A stretch of DNA of 64,000 nt from positions 1,676,501 to 1,740,500 of the forward strand of contig JAJFZO010000747.1 in NCBI GenBank assembly GCA_021397835.1, read 5' to 3'. Position numbers and translations under genes: made by a program. This stretch comes from Moringa oleifera (Eukaryota; Streptophyta; Magnoliopsida; Brassicales; Moringaceae). Within the stretch, counting starts at the first letter, position 1; each line of letters opens with the position of its first letter. Under the pieces are notes generated by a model. That model had not been told where the DNA came from and ran no database searches. It worked only from the letters and a program-made list of their open reading frames with translations. Shown piece by piece: positions 22,649-36,100 of this stretch.

Positions 22649-23188
22649 TCAACAGTTGCATGGGTCACAGCTGCAGTTTGATCCACACTTGCAGCCCTCT
22701 GATGCAAAGCTCATCTTGGATCCCTCATGGAACCTGCAGGCCACGGTCAAAATCTTCTGTTAATTGCCATCAGAACTTTTATTTTCAAAAGGGTATTGTT
22801 TAAATAGACTTACATCTTCACTGGTGCAACTCCAGCAACGATGGTCTCAGTGGTGGCCTTCTCTGCGTAACCCAATTGGGGGTACATGCCGCATCTACAA
22901 ATAGAAAGCAAAAAAGTTGAAGAAACTTCATAAAACTAGAAGAATCAAAATGATTTTTTTGCAGACTTTCATGGTCCACCGATAACCAGAAAAGAAAACC
23001 TTGACATGGTAAAAAAAAACAAGATCACAAAATGAAATGAGGTAAGCCCAAAACTTTATAAAAAAAAGAAACCAGGATAAGATATCAAAGCAGAAACTAG
23101 GGATTAATAGATGAAACATTTACCCATTGCAGCCACCGCCGCACTTGCAGCCAGAGCCACAGCCACAGCTTCCTCCACAGCTAGACAT
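22649..23188 (-). CDS. MT2: type 2 metallothionein
   Basis: Three small exons, 23188-23124, 22894-22814 and 22733-22649, give 76 residues; no single open frame covers them. Cysteines cluster at both ends: C4, C8, C10, C14, C16, C20 and C23, then C63, C65, C69, C71, C74 and C76. A cysteine-free spacer of 39 residues with the MYP start separates them. This is the plant type-2 layout. Family knowledge: these cytosolic proteins bind Cu(I) and Zn(II) as thiolate clusters, store metal and scavenge oxidants, and are often among the most abundant transcripts. Typical type-2 proteins start MSCC with eight N-terminal cysteines; here residue 3 is serine, leaving seven, and the protein ends at the last cysteine without the usual lysine. 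A good TATA box lies 91-98 bp upstream. Confidence 0.92.
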
Positions 23189-23278
23189 TTTTCTTGTTTT
23201 TACGAGAAAAGAGAGATGATTCTGATTGAATATTGAATTGGACACACCAGGCTGAGGATGTTTTGGAAGATTGACTCC

Positions 23279-23286
23279 TATTTATA
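23279..23286 (-). promoter_or_regulatory. TATA box of the metallothionein gene
   Basis: TATAAATA on the minus strand, 91-98 bp before the ATG. A start site near 23250 would give a 60-base leader. This is the best core promoter element in the window and suits a highly expressed gene. Confidence 0.7.
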
Positions 23287-23289
23287 GTC

Positions 23290-25635
23290 AAAGGGAGGAG
23301 AGATGGACAGATATCCACCGTACAGGTGGTGCAATCTTAAGCCCAATGCGTCACTGATGTTTTTTTAATATCTCTATCTTGTCAATTTTGATACGCTGCG
23401 TCTGCATTGTATTCATCCCCACGTAACATCTGAATAATTAACTTTTTTTTTTGGAAATCATCTGAATACTTCTTAACACAAGTTTACCATAGTTTTATTA
23501 AATTTTAATTTTTCTGAAAGAAGGATAACTTTATTAAGAAGAGCCATCTTTTTTTAATTATGCACTTGAATCTTGCCACCCCAAATGACACTTTCAAAAT
23601 CCAATTAAAAATACAACGATGATTAGATCTCTGGAAGCTTCAAACTTGTCACCTTGCCTAATAGTCTAATGATTCTTGTGTTCTTGCTTCTGTTATCCCA
23701 ATAGATAGAATGATAAAACAATCTTTAATGATACTTAATTCTTGGGTGCATAGTAGAAATCAACTTAGTGGGTAAGAGCTGAGAAAGTTGACAATGGAAG
23801 ATGTCTCTTTCACTTGTTAATTTCCTCTGCAATAACAATGGAGATTCCGATATTAAAATTTCTATGCCCACATGAAAATGATGCACTAGAAAATAATATC
23901 CTCGACTAGGAAAATCGAAGGGTACCCAGATCATCAATTGTTGCAGAAGAATGGTAGCGGGAAGGCATGAAGCTTGCAGTTTAATAAAAGATGAGATCAA
24001 GAATGTACATATCAATGTGATGAGACGGTTTCTTGTTGACATCGAAGGTTTTGGTGTTTCCATTATTTCGTGATAGTGAAGTCATGAAAGATTTTGATGG
24101 CATACCCTTTTGATAAGGACATTTTCCAATATGATGGGTGGCCTGCAAAGAAGGATGTTTCGTAGATGAGAAAATGAAGTTTGCTTACTCCATTGTAAAG
24201 TTTTCAACCTTGACTTTCAGTGCCACTTTTTTGAAGTTTCTTATGATCATCACGACGCCCAATTTTTCTCGGGAAAGAAAACGACTAGGTCATAAAAAGA
24301 TCAATAACAATGAATAGGTTAAGTTAATGCAAGTTGAGAACGTGCTGAGGTTCTGCGTATCTTTAAGAAGGCAAAAGCAGAAGCATCAACCATTAATGAT
24401 AGCTAAGAATGCTTAGCACTCTTGACAGCCATTGTTTTTATACTATCAAACTGTGGGCCTTCAATGGTCTCTGTCCCCTTAAGGTGGAGTTTGCTTTTCT
24501 TTTCCTGTGACGGAAGACTTGCAAAGGGAATAATTCCTTCAAACTTCTTTAATCTTTCTCTGTTTCTGATAAGTTCTTTTTTTGGCCCTCACAACATATT
24601 TCTTGCTTGTCACTTGGGAATATATGTTGACAAAAGTATTGATTACATATATTTCTTGCTTTGAAAAGGTAGATTACTCTGTATAATTTGAAGGGGCCGA
24701 CAAGCACTTAACTAGCAAGGATTGATTCTTGAAATCATTAATAACACTCCTGAAGTCTTATCAAACAGCCAAAGTTGCATAGTTGAACAATTGGTCTCAC
24801 CCAGGTCATGGTTCATAGTATTCTATGCGAATGCATGAAGTCCATAGACATATTGATGACAATGAGTGGGTGGATGAACTTTTCTGTTGTTGTTGTGAAT
24901 TGGGTATTAAAATAAATTGCTTAAGATTTAGCATAATCAATTATTTGGACCCACGATGAGGTCACTAAGCATTTCAACCTGCTTTGGGTACTTCCCTCTG
25001 TAGGATGAACTTCTGGAATGGAAACAGAGGATACCATTGAAAGAAATTACAGTAAACCAATGCAGCAATCATAAATTAACCAGAGAATCACAACCACCAT
25101 TGTTTCCTTTGCAGGTTAAAAATCCAGAATCTAAACTTCACAGGCACAACCACTAGAAGTTTTTCATGTCCTCACATGCATAGTAGAGTGCTTAAACACC
25201 ACAATTACTCTTCTTTCATCCTGATCACAGATTAGTATAGATCCAGCCAAAGCAAACAAAAGAAAAGCAAAGAAGACAAAATTCCATTATAAAAGAAAAA
25301 TAATAGAGATGCATCCAACTAGATATCTTAAATCTGTAATTCAGATTTTGATTAAAAAGGAAAACTTGTGCAAATTCCGGTGTGCACATTTCTTCAACCG
25401 AGTATAAACCAAAAGATCAAAAGCTAAATAACGAATGACCTGTAGAATGACCATTAGGGTATACAATACATGAAAACTACAAAGTAAAATTTATTCAATC
25501 GTTGCACTGATTTCAACATGCATTCAATGACAATTGAAACTACTTTTCTATTAGTTGTTCTTTCTTTGTTTCTCCTTTTATCTTCCTTTTTTTTTTCTTT
25601 CTGGATATCAGGTGAAGGAGGGTATCTAACAAAAC
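23290..25635. other. intergenic DNA, nothing recognised
   Basis: 2.3 kb of moderate composition. Open frames at 23725-24063 (minus) and 24422-24664 (plus) have no recognisable domain. The last few hundred bases (about 25.2-25.6 kb) are probably the OBGM 3' UTR. An old, decayed gene is possible but I cannot name one. Confidence 0.4.
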
Positions 25636-27625
25636 CTAATCAACATTGATCTTTTCTAAATTCAGGGAGTAAGATTTCCCACGGCTATTTACAAGCATCC
25701 TAAGACCAGCCTTCAGCTCTGGCACTCCCTCTTCCAGGACAGCACAGACTGGATACATAGGAACACCTTGCACTCTTCTTTCCAATTCCTTATAAACTTT
25801 CTCAGCCCCTCCCTCATCAATTTTATTTGCCACTACTAACGATGGCCTATTTGATAGACCCTCTTGATGGTGCTCCAACTCTAAAACTAAATCTTTCAGC
25901 TGTTCCCAAGGAGGGATCCCTTTTCTACCATCTAATCCAGCAGCCAAGTCCACCACATAAGCCAAAACCTTTGTGCGTTCAATGTGCCGCAAGAAAGCAT
26001 GTCCTAGTCCACGATTCTGATGAGCACCCTTTATCAGTCCTGGAATGTCTGCCACTGTGATTGAAAAGTCGTCAAAGTTCACATTCCCTAAATTTGGCCG
26101 CAAAGTTGTGAAGGCATAGTGACCTACTCTGGGCTTAGCCCTAGATAAGGCCCCTAGAAGAGTGCTTTTACCAGCATTTGGCATTCCCACGAGACCAACA
26201 TCAGCAATGCTCTTGAGTTCTAACACAAGAACAGCCTCGGATCCAGGCAAACCAGTTCTTAATGAGGATTGATCAGCATCAAATACTTCAAGATCAGATG
26301 CATTATCCCTGTGGACCCCAATATTTTTAGACTTGGGCTTCCTTGAAACATTAGGAGCACATACACTACCCAAACCACCTTCCCCTCCATGAGCAATAAT
26401 TATTCTCTGACCTTGCTCCGTTAATTCTGCAACATTGTACTGTATTTCTTCCAGGCTTTCTCCTTCAGCTCTAGTGTCTTTATTCAAGCTGGCTGATTCT
26501 TCCACACTTTTTTTAGTATAAGATGATGTGCCTCCAGTATCATACTTGGGCTTCACTTCTTCTGGCATTCTTAGGTTCTTTGATCCAGATTGTTGATAAG
26601 ACAGAGAGGGATCAGCAACAAGTGTACCCGGAAGTTCCCATGGATCTAAATCTGCTGAAGAATTTTCTTCAACAAGAGATGGGATTTCACCCTTTACAAG
26701 ATGAATTACCGTGCCAATCGGTACTTGGACAACCTACATACCAAAAATAGCTCAATAGCCACGGCAATTTCATTGCACAAAACTGGATGATAATCTTGCA
26801 TGTACAAAAAATTAACCTTATCTTCTCCTCGTGTTCCTATTTTATTCTTGGACACTCCCTGTCCCCCTCTCTTTCCTTTCTGCAGGGTATGACAACATTC
26901 GCGACCTCAATGTCAAACTAACAAAGTTCAAGGGAGAAAGGGGGAGAACTCTTATTAGGGAAGGGAAACGTGACATACAATGTGAGGTTGCAAACCGCTG
27001 AAGTCCCAAACTGTAGGTGTACATTCTAGGATCACATCACCACCTCTTCCACCATTTCCACCTATAACAGTTCCACACAGAGACGTCAAAAGCATCAATA
27101 TTGTGAATACTATATCACAAATTTAATTGATTAATCACTCAATTTCTGACCACCGTGTTTTCTTAGATGAAGATGATGCTGTAATAATAATGACTCCCTC
27201 AAAACAATTATAAGCTTTCATCTTGGCTGTATATAGATAAAAGCAGTCATGAACCAACCATCAGGTCTTCCAAGGCGATCATTTCGGCTGCGGCGAATGC
27301 TGGAACAACCATTGCCACCATCACCTCCTTTAGCATATATTGTAAACCTGTCTCTCATTCTTGTCTCCTGCAAATTTATCCATCAGTATCATACTCAGAA
27401 ACGAAGGCAAGGATATAATACAAGTAAATACTATTGTACAGAAATGGTTGTATGCATGCATTAATTGAAAGAGAGAAAAAGATGGCGCACCTGGAAAGGA
27501 GCAACCTTCGCCTTCTTCTGAGGAGAGTCTGAGTGGGAAAAGGAAGGCAAGAAAAGCCATGGCAATTTTGAAGATTTTCTCAAGATTTCCAACTTCAAAA
27601 CAGGTTTTGCACGTTGCAGCCACAT
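25636..27625 (-). CDS. OBGM: Obg-family GTPase, mitochondrial type (OBGM)
   Basis: Five coding exons, 27625-27491, 27367-27259, 27061-26979, 26879-26817 and 26733-25636, join in frame to 495 residues. The N-terminus (MWLQRAKPVLKLEILRKSSK) is basic and lacks acids except E13, as in a mitochondrial presequence. The glycine-rich Obg fold follows (GGDGGNG, GGNGGRGGDVILE, GTRGEDKVVQVPIGTV), split by a linker rich in acidic and polar residues, then the G domain: P-loop GMPNAGKS at 313-320, switch I with FTTLRPNLG, DIPG at 359-362, and NKID at 433-436. The usual SA of G5 reads CA. Family knowledge: Obg GTPases act in ribosome assembly on the large subunit. A 337-bp leader intron (27660-27996) precedes the start, and a TGGGCC element lies near 28291. 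An inactivated copy sits at 12.2-14.7 kb. Confidence 0.93.
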
Positions 27626-28290
27626 GGGCTTCTCAGTATACCCTAGGTTCTGCTCAATTCTACAAAGCAACAGCAAACCTAGTTTAACTAACAAAGCGTC
27701 TCATAGCAATAAAGGTCAATGAACAGAAAAGGCAGTGAAATCAGCAGAAACAATACCGAAACTGTAAACCCACTTGCAGACGACTCTACAACCTAACACA
27801 AACAAATCTTTTACATACACCCATCTTAAAAATATAATACTACAAATAATAGCCGGAGAATACATATGAAGAGCAATAGAATCAAAGCACCATTTGGTTG
27901 CCGAGGAAGTTCAAGGAGAAACACAATAAACATGAAGGTTTTGGCTCTCAAGTCTGTTTAGGGAAACAAACAGTAAGCAAAAAATAAAGAACTCACCTCA
28001 ACTGATCCAAAGGAATCGTCAAATGAAAGGTTTTGCTTTCTCGGCTCCTAGTAAGATTAATCCTAAAGCTCAAAGAAACCCAAGTTTTTCCTTGTTTTAG
28101 CTCTCCATTTTCTCAGCATCCAAACATAAGAACCAGAAAGAGAAGGTACCATGCTAACTTCTCACCATCTACAGAGTCTGCTCCCAGTAGCAGCACCCAA
28201 CTTCCTGACATATTTCCACGAATTCTCCTTTTTCCCGGCTATAATGATACGACGCAGTCCCGAAATCACATAAACGACGCCGTGTAAAAA

Positions 28291-28296
28291 GGCCCA
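28291..28296 (-). promoter_or_regulatory. site II-type element (TGGGCC) upstream of OBGM
   Basis: Read on the minus strand, TGGGCC lies about 290 bp upstream of the first leader intron donor, near the expected transcript start of OBGM. It is the same element type as upstream of TIM9; both encode mitochondrial proteins. Confidence 0.4.
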
Positions 28297-28299
28297 ATA

Positions 28300-28652
28300 T
28301 TTTAGGTTCTGAAGAACCCATAATTGATTATAGGGTGGCAATTATTCGGTAAGTGGTCCTATTAAACCAACCACGACACGACGTCGTTTAGAACAACACC
28401 ACAGTTTCTTCTGCACAAAACTTTTTGGCCTTTCCTCCCATTCAACATGTGGAAACAGATAGTAAAAAGATAATAAACGTATAAAAGTAACATATGCACT
28501 AAAATAGGGTGAAGTTTGCAAACTACAAGACAATCATATACACTTGTTAATTATCCATACAGGACTCTCTGGTTGATTGTTTCTGAAATCTACAGGAGGA
28601 GAACTTTATGTACAATGCTGGTCTGGAAGAGGACAAGAGACCCGGCTGCATT
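28300..28652. other. spacer between OBGM promoter and the DUF4378 gene 3' end
   Basis: About 350 bp. It holds OBGM upstream sequence and the 3' UTR of the next gene. Nothing else is seen. Confidence 0.45.
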
Positions 28653-31600
28653 TCACTCACAGATAACTTCATCCAGTAGCTCATTGAAGATCAGGTCTTC
28701 CAGGTCAAGTGCAACATAATCTGTTTCAGGCAGAAGGTTCATCCAACCATCACCCTTTTCCAGGTCTCGACCAATGATATCATCTAATGACTGGTCCACT
28801 TCTGAAGGAGAACTCAGATGCCAGCTGATTCTGCCCCATACTTCCTTGAGAAGACGATGGCCCCTAGGTGCTGGTAGGACACTGCAGGTGAAGGAGAATG
28901 TGTTCGGAAAGTAGGAGAAGGATCTGTCTTTTATCTGGCGTAGTGCCTCATTGATCAGATCAAACAGAAGTTGCTGATCGTAGCTGTCTTGAAGCTCCTC
29001 AGGAGAGGACTCAAGTTCATGGTATGAGGATGCTTCAAAGTTCTTGAACAATGAAGGGTCCAATGGCTGGTCCAGTGAATTCCATTTTCCAAGAAAATTG
29101 TTTCCGAGAAAACCTGACTGCTCAAGAACATCCCTCACATAGCTGAAGAAAGGATCATTCTCTTTACCAACTTCCTTTTTTGTGTATTCAGCATTCTTGT
29201 GCTTTGCCTTGCTGTAAAATCCTTGTGAAGATTCTGTGCTTTGCAACTTGAGAGAGAAATCTGCTCCATCTAGACAAATGCACCCAGTATGTAAATCTGA
29301 ACCTGTAATGATTCAGCACCGTGAAATCAGTTGGCACTCCAAACAGAAGGGAAATTATTTCCAAACCCACCAAGTGTCTTGAGTTTCAAAGGTCAAAACA
29401 GCTGATTTATATCCATCTTTTATGATAAAGTTGATTATCAGCACTAGATTGGTAGAGAAAATGTTAATTTGGCAAACAAAATATAAAGAAGAAAACAGGA
29501 TTATTGGCATGTTAGCCTAAAAATTTAACATTCTAATAGTAACACTATCTTATTTCAGAAAATGGATATACTAAGAGGAGTTTATGGTTACCTTCTGATA
29601 ATGGAAACTCTGCTGGTTTTGGTAAACTGTCTGAAGAACAAGACTCAAGAACTGAAACTGAACTTGGCTGTGCAAGGTCTCCTCTGGGACTTATTTTGGG
29701 AGTACTATCATGATATTGAAGATTACTCCTCTCCTCTGTTATGGTTGTGAATATATTCTCTGTAAGCCCACATGTCATAACAATATCTTCGTCAATTCTA
29801 TGCACCATTAGACCATCTGAAGAATCAATATTCAATCTGTGTTCACTTTCTCCAACCATATTCTTTTTGAATTCAGTCTCCATAATGGCATCTAAATGTT
29901 CAACTTTATCTGTATCTACAGAAGTCCTGTGTGACTTCACCTCCCAACGAACATCACCTTCAGTTTTGGTACTCCAATCCAGGGAATTCCTAATAGGCAT
30001 ATCTGAAGAGAGAGCACTATTCGAGACCTCATTCAGAAAGGAACAGAAAGACTCAAGATCAGAGAGGGAGGAAATTCTTCTGAAGAATTTGGGAGCACGC
30101 TCTTTTGACGCATTCTTATCTTCATTTGCCAATCTTAAGCTCTTGGATTGATGCAACTTGGCCTCTCTCCTAGGACCATGCTCCAACAACTGAGCATATC
30201 TATCCAATGACTCATTCAGAGAGGTTGTCCTTCTCATCTGTTGGTGTGTGTTTTTGCTCTGATCACAATCAGAAACATCAATTTCATGCCTTCTCGGTGC
30301 TTTTACACCATCTTGCCCCATTATACTTTTTGATTCATCCATCGTCTCTTTCCCATCAGTGGACAAATCACATCCCGGCGGAACTCTACTCAGGACCACA
30401 GCACTTGATGTATGCTTGTTCTTTCTTCTTTGCTCCTTGAGTGCATGCTTTATTCTCTGCTTAATCTCTTTGAAACGATTCATTACCATTTGATTCCACC
30501 TTTGATTATCAAATGTCCACAATGGTCCATGAGAAGAAGAGCTTGTCTTCTGTTTCACACCACTGCCTATATTACTGTCAGCCAGATGAGAGACCAATGT
30601 AACATAATGATCTTTCTGAGACTCAGATGCATCAGATTTTGGCACTCTTGCGGCAGCAAGCAAATATTGTCTTCTTGGGAAAGACCAACTCTCATTCTGC
30701 TTGTGTTCAAGTGTAGTAGGCCTGAGAAATCGAACATGTGAGGAAGCAGCCACAGGAAAGGATCCTGATTTGGTTAATTTACCTTTAGCATCAGTAGTTT
30801 GCTTGCCAGGAAAGTGCTTTGTGATACCAACATCAGGATCTTGTAAGATTTTCAGAAACACCTCCTTGTTCACCTTCAACATTTCCAGAAGATCTGAGTA
30901 CTCTTTAACCTGGTCAAGAGAAAATCCTCTGTTAAACTTCTTATCCATCTGCTTCTGACTGTTTGAGGCTTGTCCAACATTCTCAAGAAAAACTCCATGA
31001 TTTAAAATTTGATTATGTTCTAAGTAATCCTCAGCATTCATGGTGTCACACAGATCATGCTTCTGATAGCTTGCAACTTGGCCCCCAGCAGTGCTAGTTC
31101 TATTGTGAATTAGAATGATTGGATTTATCCAACCAGAGCTTACTTCACCAGAGGGACAATCTGAACATTCTCGGATCAAATCAGTCGGCTTCAACTCTGG
31201 ATGTGCAGAGAAGCCTGCATTCCAGTGTTTGTAGTCTCCCTTACATTTCTCTCTAGTGGTTAGCAAACTTAAGTTGGCACTGCAGATTCTGGTTCTTCGA
31301 GCATGCTGTTGAACCTGAGAATTTTCAATGAAGAAATATATCATTTTCCAACCCAGCAATCCATAAGAATTCCCAATTGCTGAGAGCCTTAACACATAAC
31401 AATCCAGCAAATAGCAGTAAACATTTTATAGAGTATTTATTCGGTAACTTAGCATTTATTATGAATTTACCAGGAGGTTGTCTGCTTTGGCATTCAATGA
31501 CAGTTGTTCTTCACCTGTATCATGCTTCATAGAAATTGTTTTCGGAATTCCAAAGCCTACAGGCAACGAACGCCATAAAGATAAGCAACTATAGGCATGG

Positions 31601-32319
31601 TTCATGAGGTAAAGTTGCTAAATCATAGGTAAAGCATCCCAAGAAACGAATAATTGAGTAATAAAAACTTGCTGAGTGAAGGAGAAAATCTCTTCCCACG
31701 GGATTTTCCCATCTGCCAAACAAAAGTAAGCCAAGGATGGCCACCATGAGACCGCCTGATTTTTCACTTGCCAAAAAGCTGGAACTACCACTTTATCGCA
31801 TGGATCAATTTCACATAGAAGGACTCCATATCGATCAAAAACAAAAGCAATTAATGCCAAACTACAGTGAAAATATCCAACCAGTTCTGAAAGAAGTTTC
31901 CTAGGAGATGTTCTTTGCAGCAATAAGTAATCAGTCAGTACGAACAGAAAATTTCAGGCGAAAGAATCCTGTAATCAACGCTATTGACCTTCAACCAGAG
32001 ATTGTGAATAATATCAAATTATGTGTCATATTCCTTTTCTTTCTTAATTCGACTCCTCAGCAAAAGCAGCCAAAGATTCAAAAGTTAAACTTTAGACTGC
32101 AATTCATAGGCCAAGATTGATGATGACAGGACAAGGCAAAAAGGGTTGCTTACATCTGGCATGTCTCCTTCGGCTGTGCTTTTTGTGTGGAAGCATCTTC
32201 TTGGAATGATGCCAATGATGGTAATCAAGGACATGAAGTATGCCCCACATGCAGCCCGGATGGTAATCATAATCCTGCAATTGGACATCAGAAATTTCAG
32301 GCTTCAAGTGCCTTCTCAT
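28653..32319 (-). CDS. DUF4378/DUF3741 protein, TRM-like
   Basis: Four exons, 32319-32154, 31556-31471, 31314-29592 and 29302-28653, join in frame to 874 residues. Near the N-terminus a conserved box (PGCMWGILHVLDYHHW, residues 21-36) is typical of plant TRM-like proteins. A second box at about residues 230-245 (LLEMLKVNKEVFLKILQDPD) contains the LQDP motif of DUF3741. The last exon carries DUF4378 and ends in an acidic helix (LEDLIFNELLDEVICE). The middle is Ser/Lys-rich and disordered. Family knowledge: TRM (TON1-recruiting motif) proteins bring TON1 and PP2A to cortical microtubules; membership here is by domain layout, and function is not shown. Exon 1 splices straight to 31556; an open stretch at 31.6-31.9 kb does not fit the frame. 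The ATG at 32319 is chosen because conserved sequence begins just after it. An acceptor-like TTGCAG at 32274 leaves an alternative start possible. Confidence 0.83.
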
Positions 32320-33162
32320 GGTGAAAACAAGAGGAAGTAGTCCCTCTGAAGCCTAAAACTAATGGATATCAACCAGCAAGTCCACTGTCCTCTGAATCCT
32401 GAACGTCAAAGAACACACACCATGTAAACAACATAAGCAGCGCAGTAATATCCAAAATCTTTAGATTGCCAGAGAAATTAAACTCAGAACCCAATTTCAA
32501 AATCACGCCAAAACCCATCTCAGAATAAGCTTTCTAAAACATATTTGTTTATAAGAGGATAACACCAAACGCCAAGCATGCAACTGTAAGACTTCATTTC
32601 TTAAGCATTCAAAGAGGTGGTAATTAGACCGAGAAGAGAAAACTTAAGGCTCTCCAGTAACAAAAATGATCCAAATAAGGAGAAAGAATCAGAAAACCGA
32701 TTTCACCTTTTTTATTTCAAGAACTGATACCTTTAATGCTGGAAATGAAAAACTGATGTGCAATGAAAAGAGCATGAAGAAACAGCTCTTGTGGGTAGTT
32801 AAATCAAACAAAGTAACAGAGAAAAAAGAATCAAAAACCGAAAAGTTGAGAGAATAAAGGCTTAGAAAGCTAACCTGGTGGAACAAAAAAAGATACCCTT
32901 TAGATGATTTAGTTTTTGGTGGGCATGGAAGCCAGAGGAAGAAGCAACAGAGACAGCAGGAAATAACTCAAAACCCTGCAAGATATCGGCTATGGTTTAT
33001 AAGAATATCTGTTTAAGGAACTAAAGAGGAAGAAAAACAAGAAGAAGCAGAACAAGAGAGTCGTTATTCATGTTCTACCAGGAAGACCTGACCTGTAAAA
33101 GAAGAAACATAGACGCCAAAAGGTACCGTCTTTTCTGCTCCTTTACCCGCCAAGACTGGTCC

Positions 33163-33165
<3 letters not shown>

Positions 33166-33193
<28 letters not shown>
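33166..33193. repeat. (CT)n microsatellite upstream of the DUF4378 gene
   Basis: About fourteen TC dinucleotides near the expected transcript start of the minus-strand gene. Family knowledge: GA/CT runs near plant promoters can bind BPC (GAGA-binding) factors. Confidence 0.85.
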
Positions 33194-33194
33194 A

Positions 33195-36100
33195 GCGGAG
33201 ACTGGTCAATGCTAGAAGCCAAGTCACAAGTTATGGCTTAAGAACAGATTACCAAACCATAATATAAAAATGGCCCGTAGATAGCAAGTTATACTCATAG
33301 TACGTAGACCAGCAACCCACCAGCCCGTCTTTGTTTTTCTTTGTTTTTTTCTTGGTAAACAGTCAGGACTACAGCAAGAAGGCCGGGATCACTAGTGGCT
33401 AAGCTGTTGTGTTAGAAAATGGACTGGTTTCGTAGTCTGTCATCTTTGTAAATTTGTAGTTTTATTGTCCATTTTTCTTAGCAAATTTGGGTCCTTTGTA
33501 TACTTTTCATATTTTTTTAATCACCTAAGAAATCTTAATTTTTTTTATAATTTTTTTTAAACAAAAAAATTTTAATATTGATATCGCCAAATATATTTAA
33601 TCCATCAAATAAAATGTCGAAAAAAAATTCAAGAGAACTCGCAATAAATAAAAGTTTTTTTTTTTGAAAATGTGTATATAACTACAAAAATAATTAAAAA
33701 GATATAAACAGTATCATGAATAAATGACGCGATCGCTTGACAAAGAGGATAAATTAAAAAATTTAATATCAATATCTTATTTGTAGTTGAAATGAAAAAA
33801 TGTCTCGACAGCATACCTTTAATCTACTCAACAAAACAAATTACAATAATACTCTTAAAAATAAATATAAAAAAATAAAGTTCAAGTAAGTTACAAGACC
33901 ATCTCTTTATCTTTTCATGACTTATTCTTCGTTCATCCAAAATCTCTAACTTGAATGTTAAAACATACTATAATGGCATAACAATACCCTTTAAACTTGT
34001 TTTTATCTTTAAGAGACCCTTTTCCGATTGATCCTTACATCCACTACTTTTTAGTATCATCAAATGTCATTTGACTAAATTGATTGAAACAAAGTATCAA
34101 ATTTTTTTGAAAAAAACAATTTTATAATAAATCAAAAAACCATAAATTATAAACTCTTTTTGTTTTAGATTTTAAAGTATCAATTAGATAAGTTGTATTT
34201 CAAATATTTTAATATAATTTTTTATTTTTTTATAAATTAAAATTTTTATGCAATAAATTTTAATTTAAAAGTTTTTACTAAAAATATTTAAGTTATTATC
34301 ATAACAAAATTTAATTTTTTAAATTTTGAAAATATTTTTTAAAATTTGATTCGATCGAAATTTTAAAATTTATAAAAATAACTCATAAGTTAAAAATATT
34401 AAGATATAAAATTCCAAAATATTTTTAATTTTTCATAACTACTTAATCAATGTTTAAATTAAGTCAAATTTAAATATTAAAACTTCTTATTTAATTTATA
34501 ATTTATAAAAATAAAAATACTAAAATAAATAATTATAAAAAATTAATATTATTCTATGGACATAGATTTTGCTCGAGCTATAAATTAAAAAGAATTTGAG
34601 AGTCTTAATTACTTGGATGGCAAGGACATATCTAGAAATATTATCAAACCTTGGAAAGTTTTTTGTCAAAGTGTATAGTCTCCCTTCAACTTTGAAGATA
34701 TCTTCAAAGAATTGGTTTGAATCATTATTGTTACTTTCTTAGGACTCATTCAAAGTCATGGACAGGTCTTCCTTTTCTTAGTTGAAAAAGAAAATCTATT
34801 TTTTTTTTCTTTCTCACCAAACACGGTTTACTCTTCTTTTTCTACCTCTTTTATAAATTTAAACAATTTTTTATTTCTCTGGAATAAAAATCGACTTAAA
34901 TTTTTGAGAAAAATTAAGAATTTTAAAATATTTCAATAATAGGAATTTTACAAAAAACCATCTTTAATAAAATAGAATTAAAAATAAATAAATAGGTTTA
35001 AGATTGAATTAATAATCTTTATTTTCTCTTGGAAAAGAATAAAAGGAGGATTATCTAAACTTGATATATACATAATTCAACTTCCATCGAAATATCGGCT
35101 TGATTTATATGTAAAATAAATTGAATTTACTTTAGAAATATATAATTTATATAAAAATTTAATTGTGTAAATGAATAATTAAAAACAAAAATAAAGATTT
35201 AATTTTTCTTTTATTTATTTAAACAATTACATTAAGGTAAAAATAAAAATTTTGTTTTCCAAAAAAAATTATTAATTTTTAATCATTTTTTATTTTTTAA
35301 TTAAGTGAAGAATAAATTTATTTAATCAATAAACGATATTGACTCTTAACCAATTTGATGTCCTTCTTTATGAAGAATATGATGTCTGTTCATTAATAAC
35401 ATTAAAAAAAAAAAAAAAAAACGAAGTGCCGTGGAAGTAATATAACAAATGAATCTCTTAAATGTCAGCTAGAACAAGTGGTACATCAAAATTGACTTGA
35501 GAGTGCATGATTCGTCGGGACGAACATTATTCCATCAAAACCAGAAATCGGGCAAAGATTAAAGTCAACGATACCATTGACTTAATTAAAATTACTCTAA
35601 ATTTCTAGATTTATGTAATCTTCCTTCTGGTTCAGGGTGCATTTAATTATATATATATATATAAGACAATATCATTTTGAAAATGTCAAACCTATAATTA
35701 AGGATAAATATTAATAAAATAAATAAAATATACATGTTTTTAAGTTTTAACTTAAAAGTATTAATTGTTTAATTACATCACTAATTTTTTTAATTTGAAT
35801 CGTAACTCAAATGTTTATAAAAAAATCAATGGTATTTTTATTATTGATATGATTTAAAAATAATTCAAATCAATTATTTATTTCAAGTTTATTTCTCAAA
35901 TATGAACAAATTTTGACTTACAATTTTTTTTATAATTTTAAAATTAAATTTATTTACAAAAGCATATATGCTTTATTACTCAAAATATTTTAAAAATTTT
36001 CAGGTGATAACTTAAATATTTCTTTTAAATCAATGAAAAATTGTAATTTAAAATTCATTGCATAATATTTACAAGTTAAATATTTTAAATTTTTTTAATA

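Noticed and set aside
23725..24063. 112-codon minus-strand open frame as a gene fragment
   Set aside because: No motif of any family I know, and neighbouring frames are full of stops. A search could still find a relic.
31589..31923. Open frames and an acceptor-like CAG near 31718 as an extra exon of the DUF4378 gene
   Set aside because: Including it breaks the reading frame in every splice combination tried, while joining 32154 directly to 31556 keeps the frame (HARC/FGIPK).
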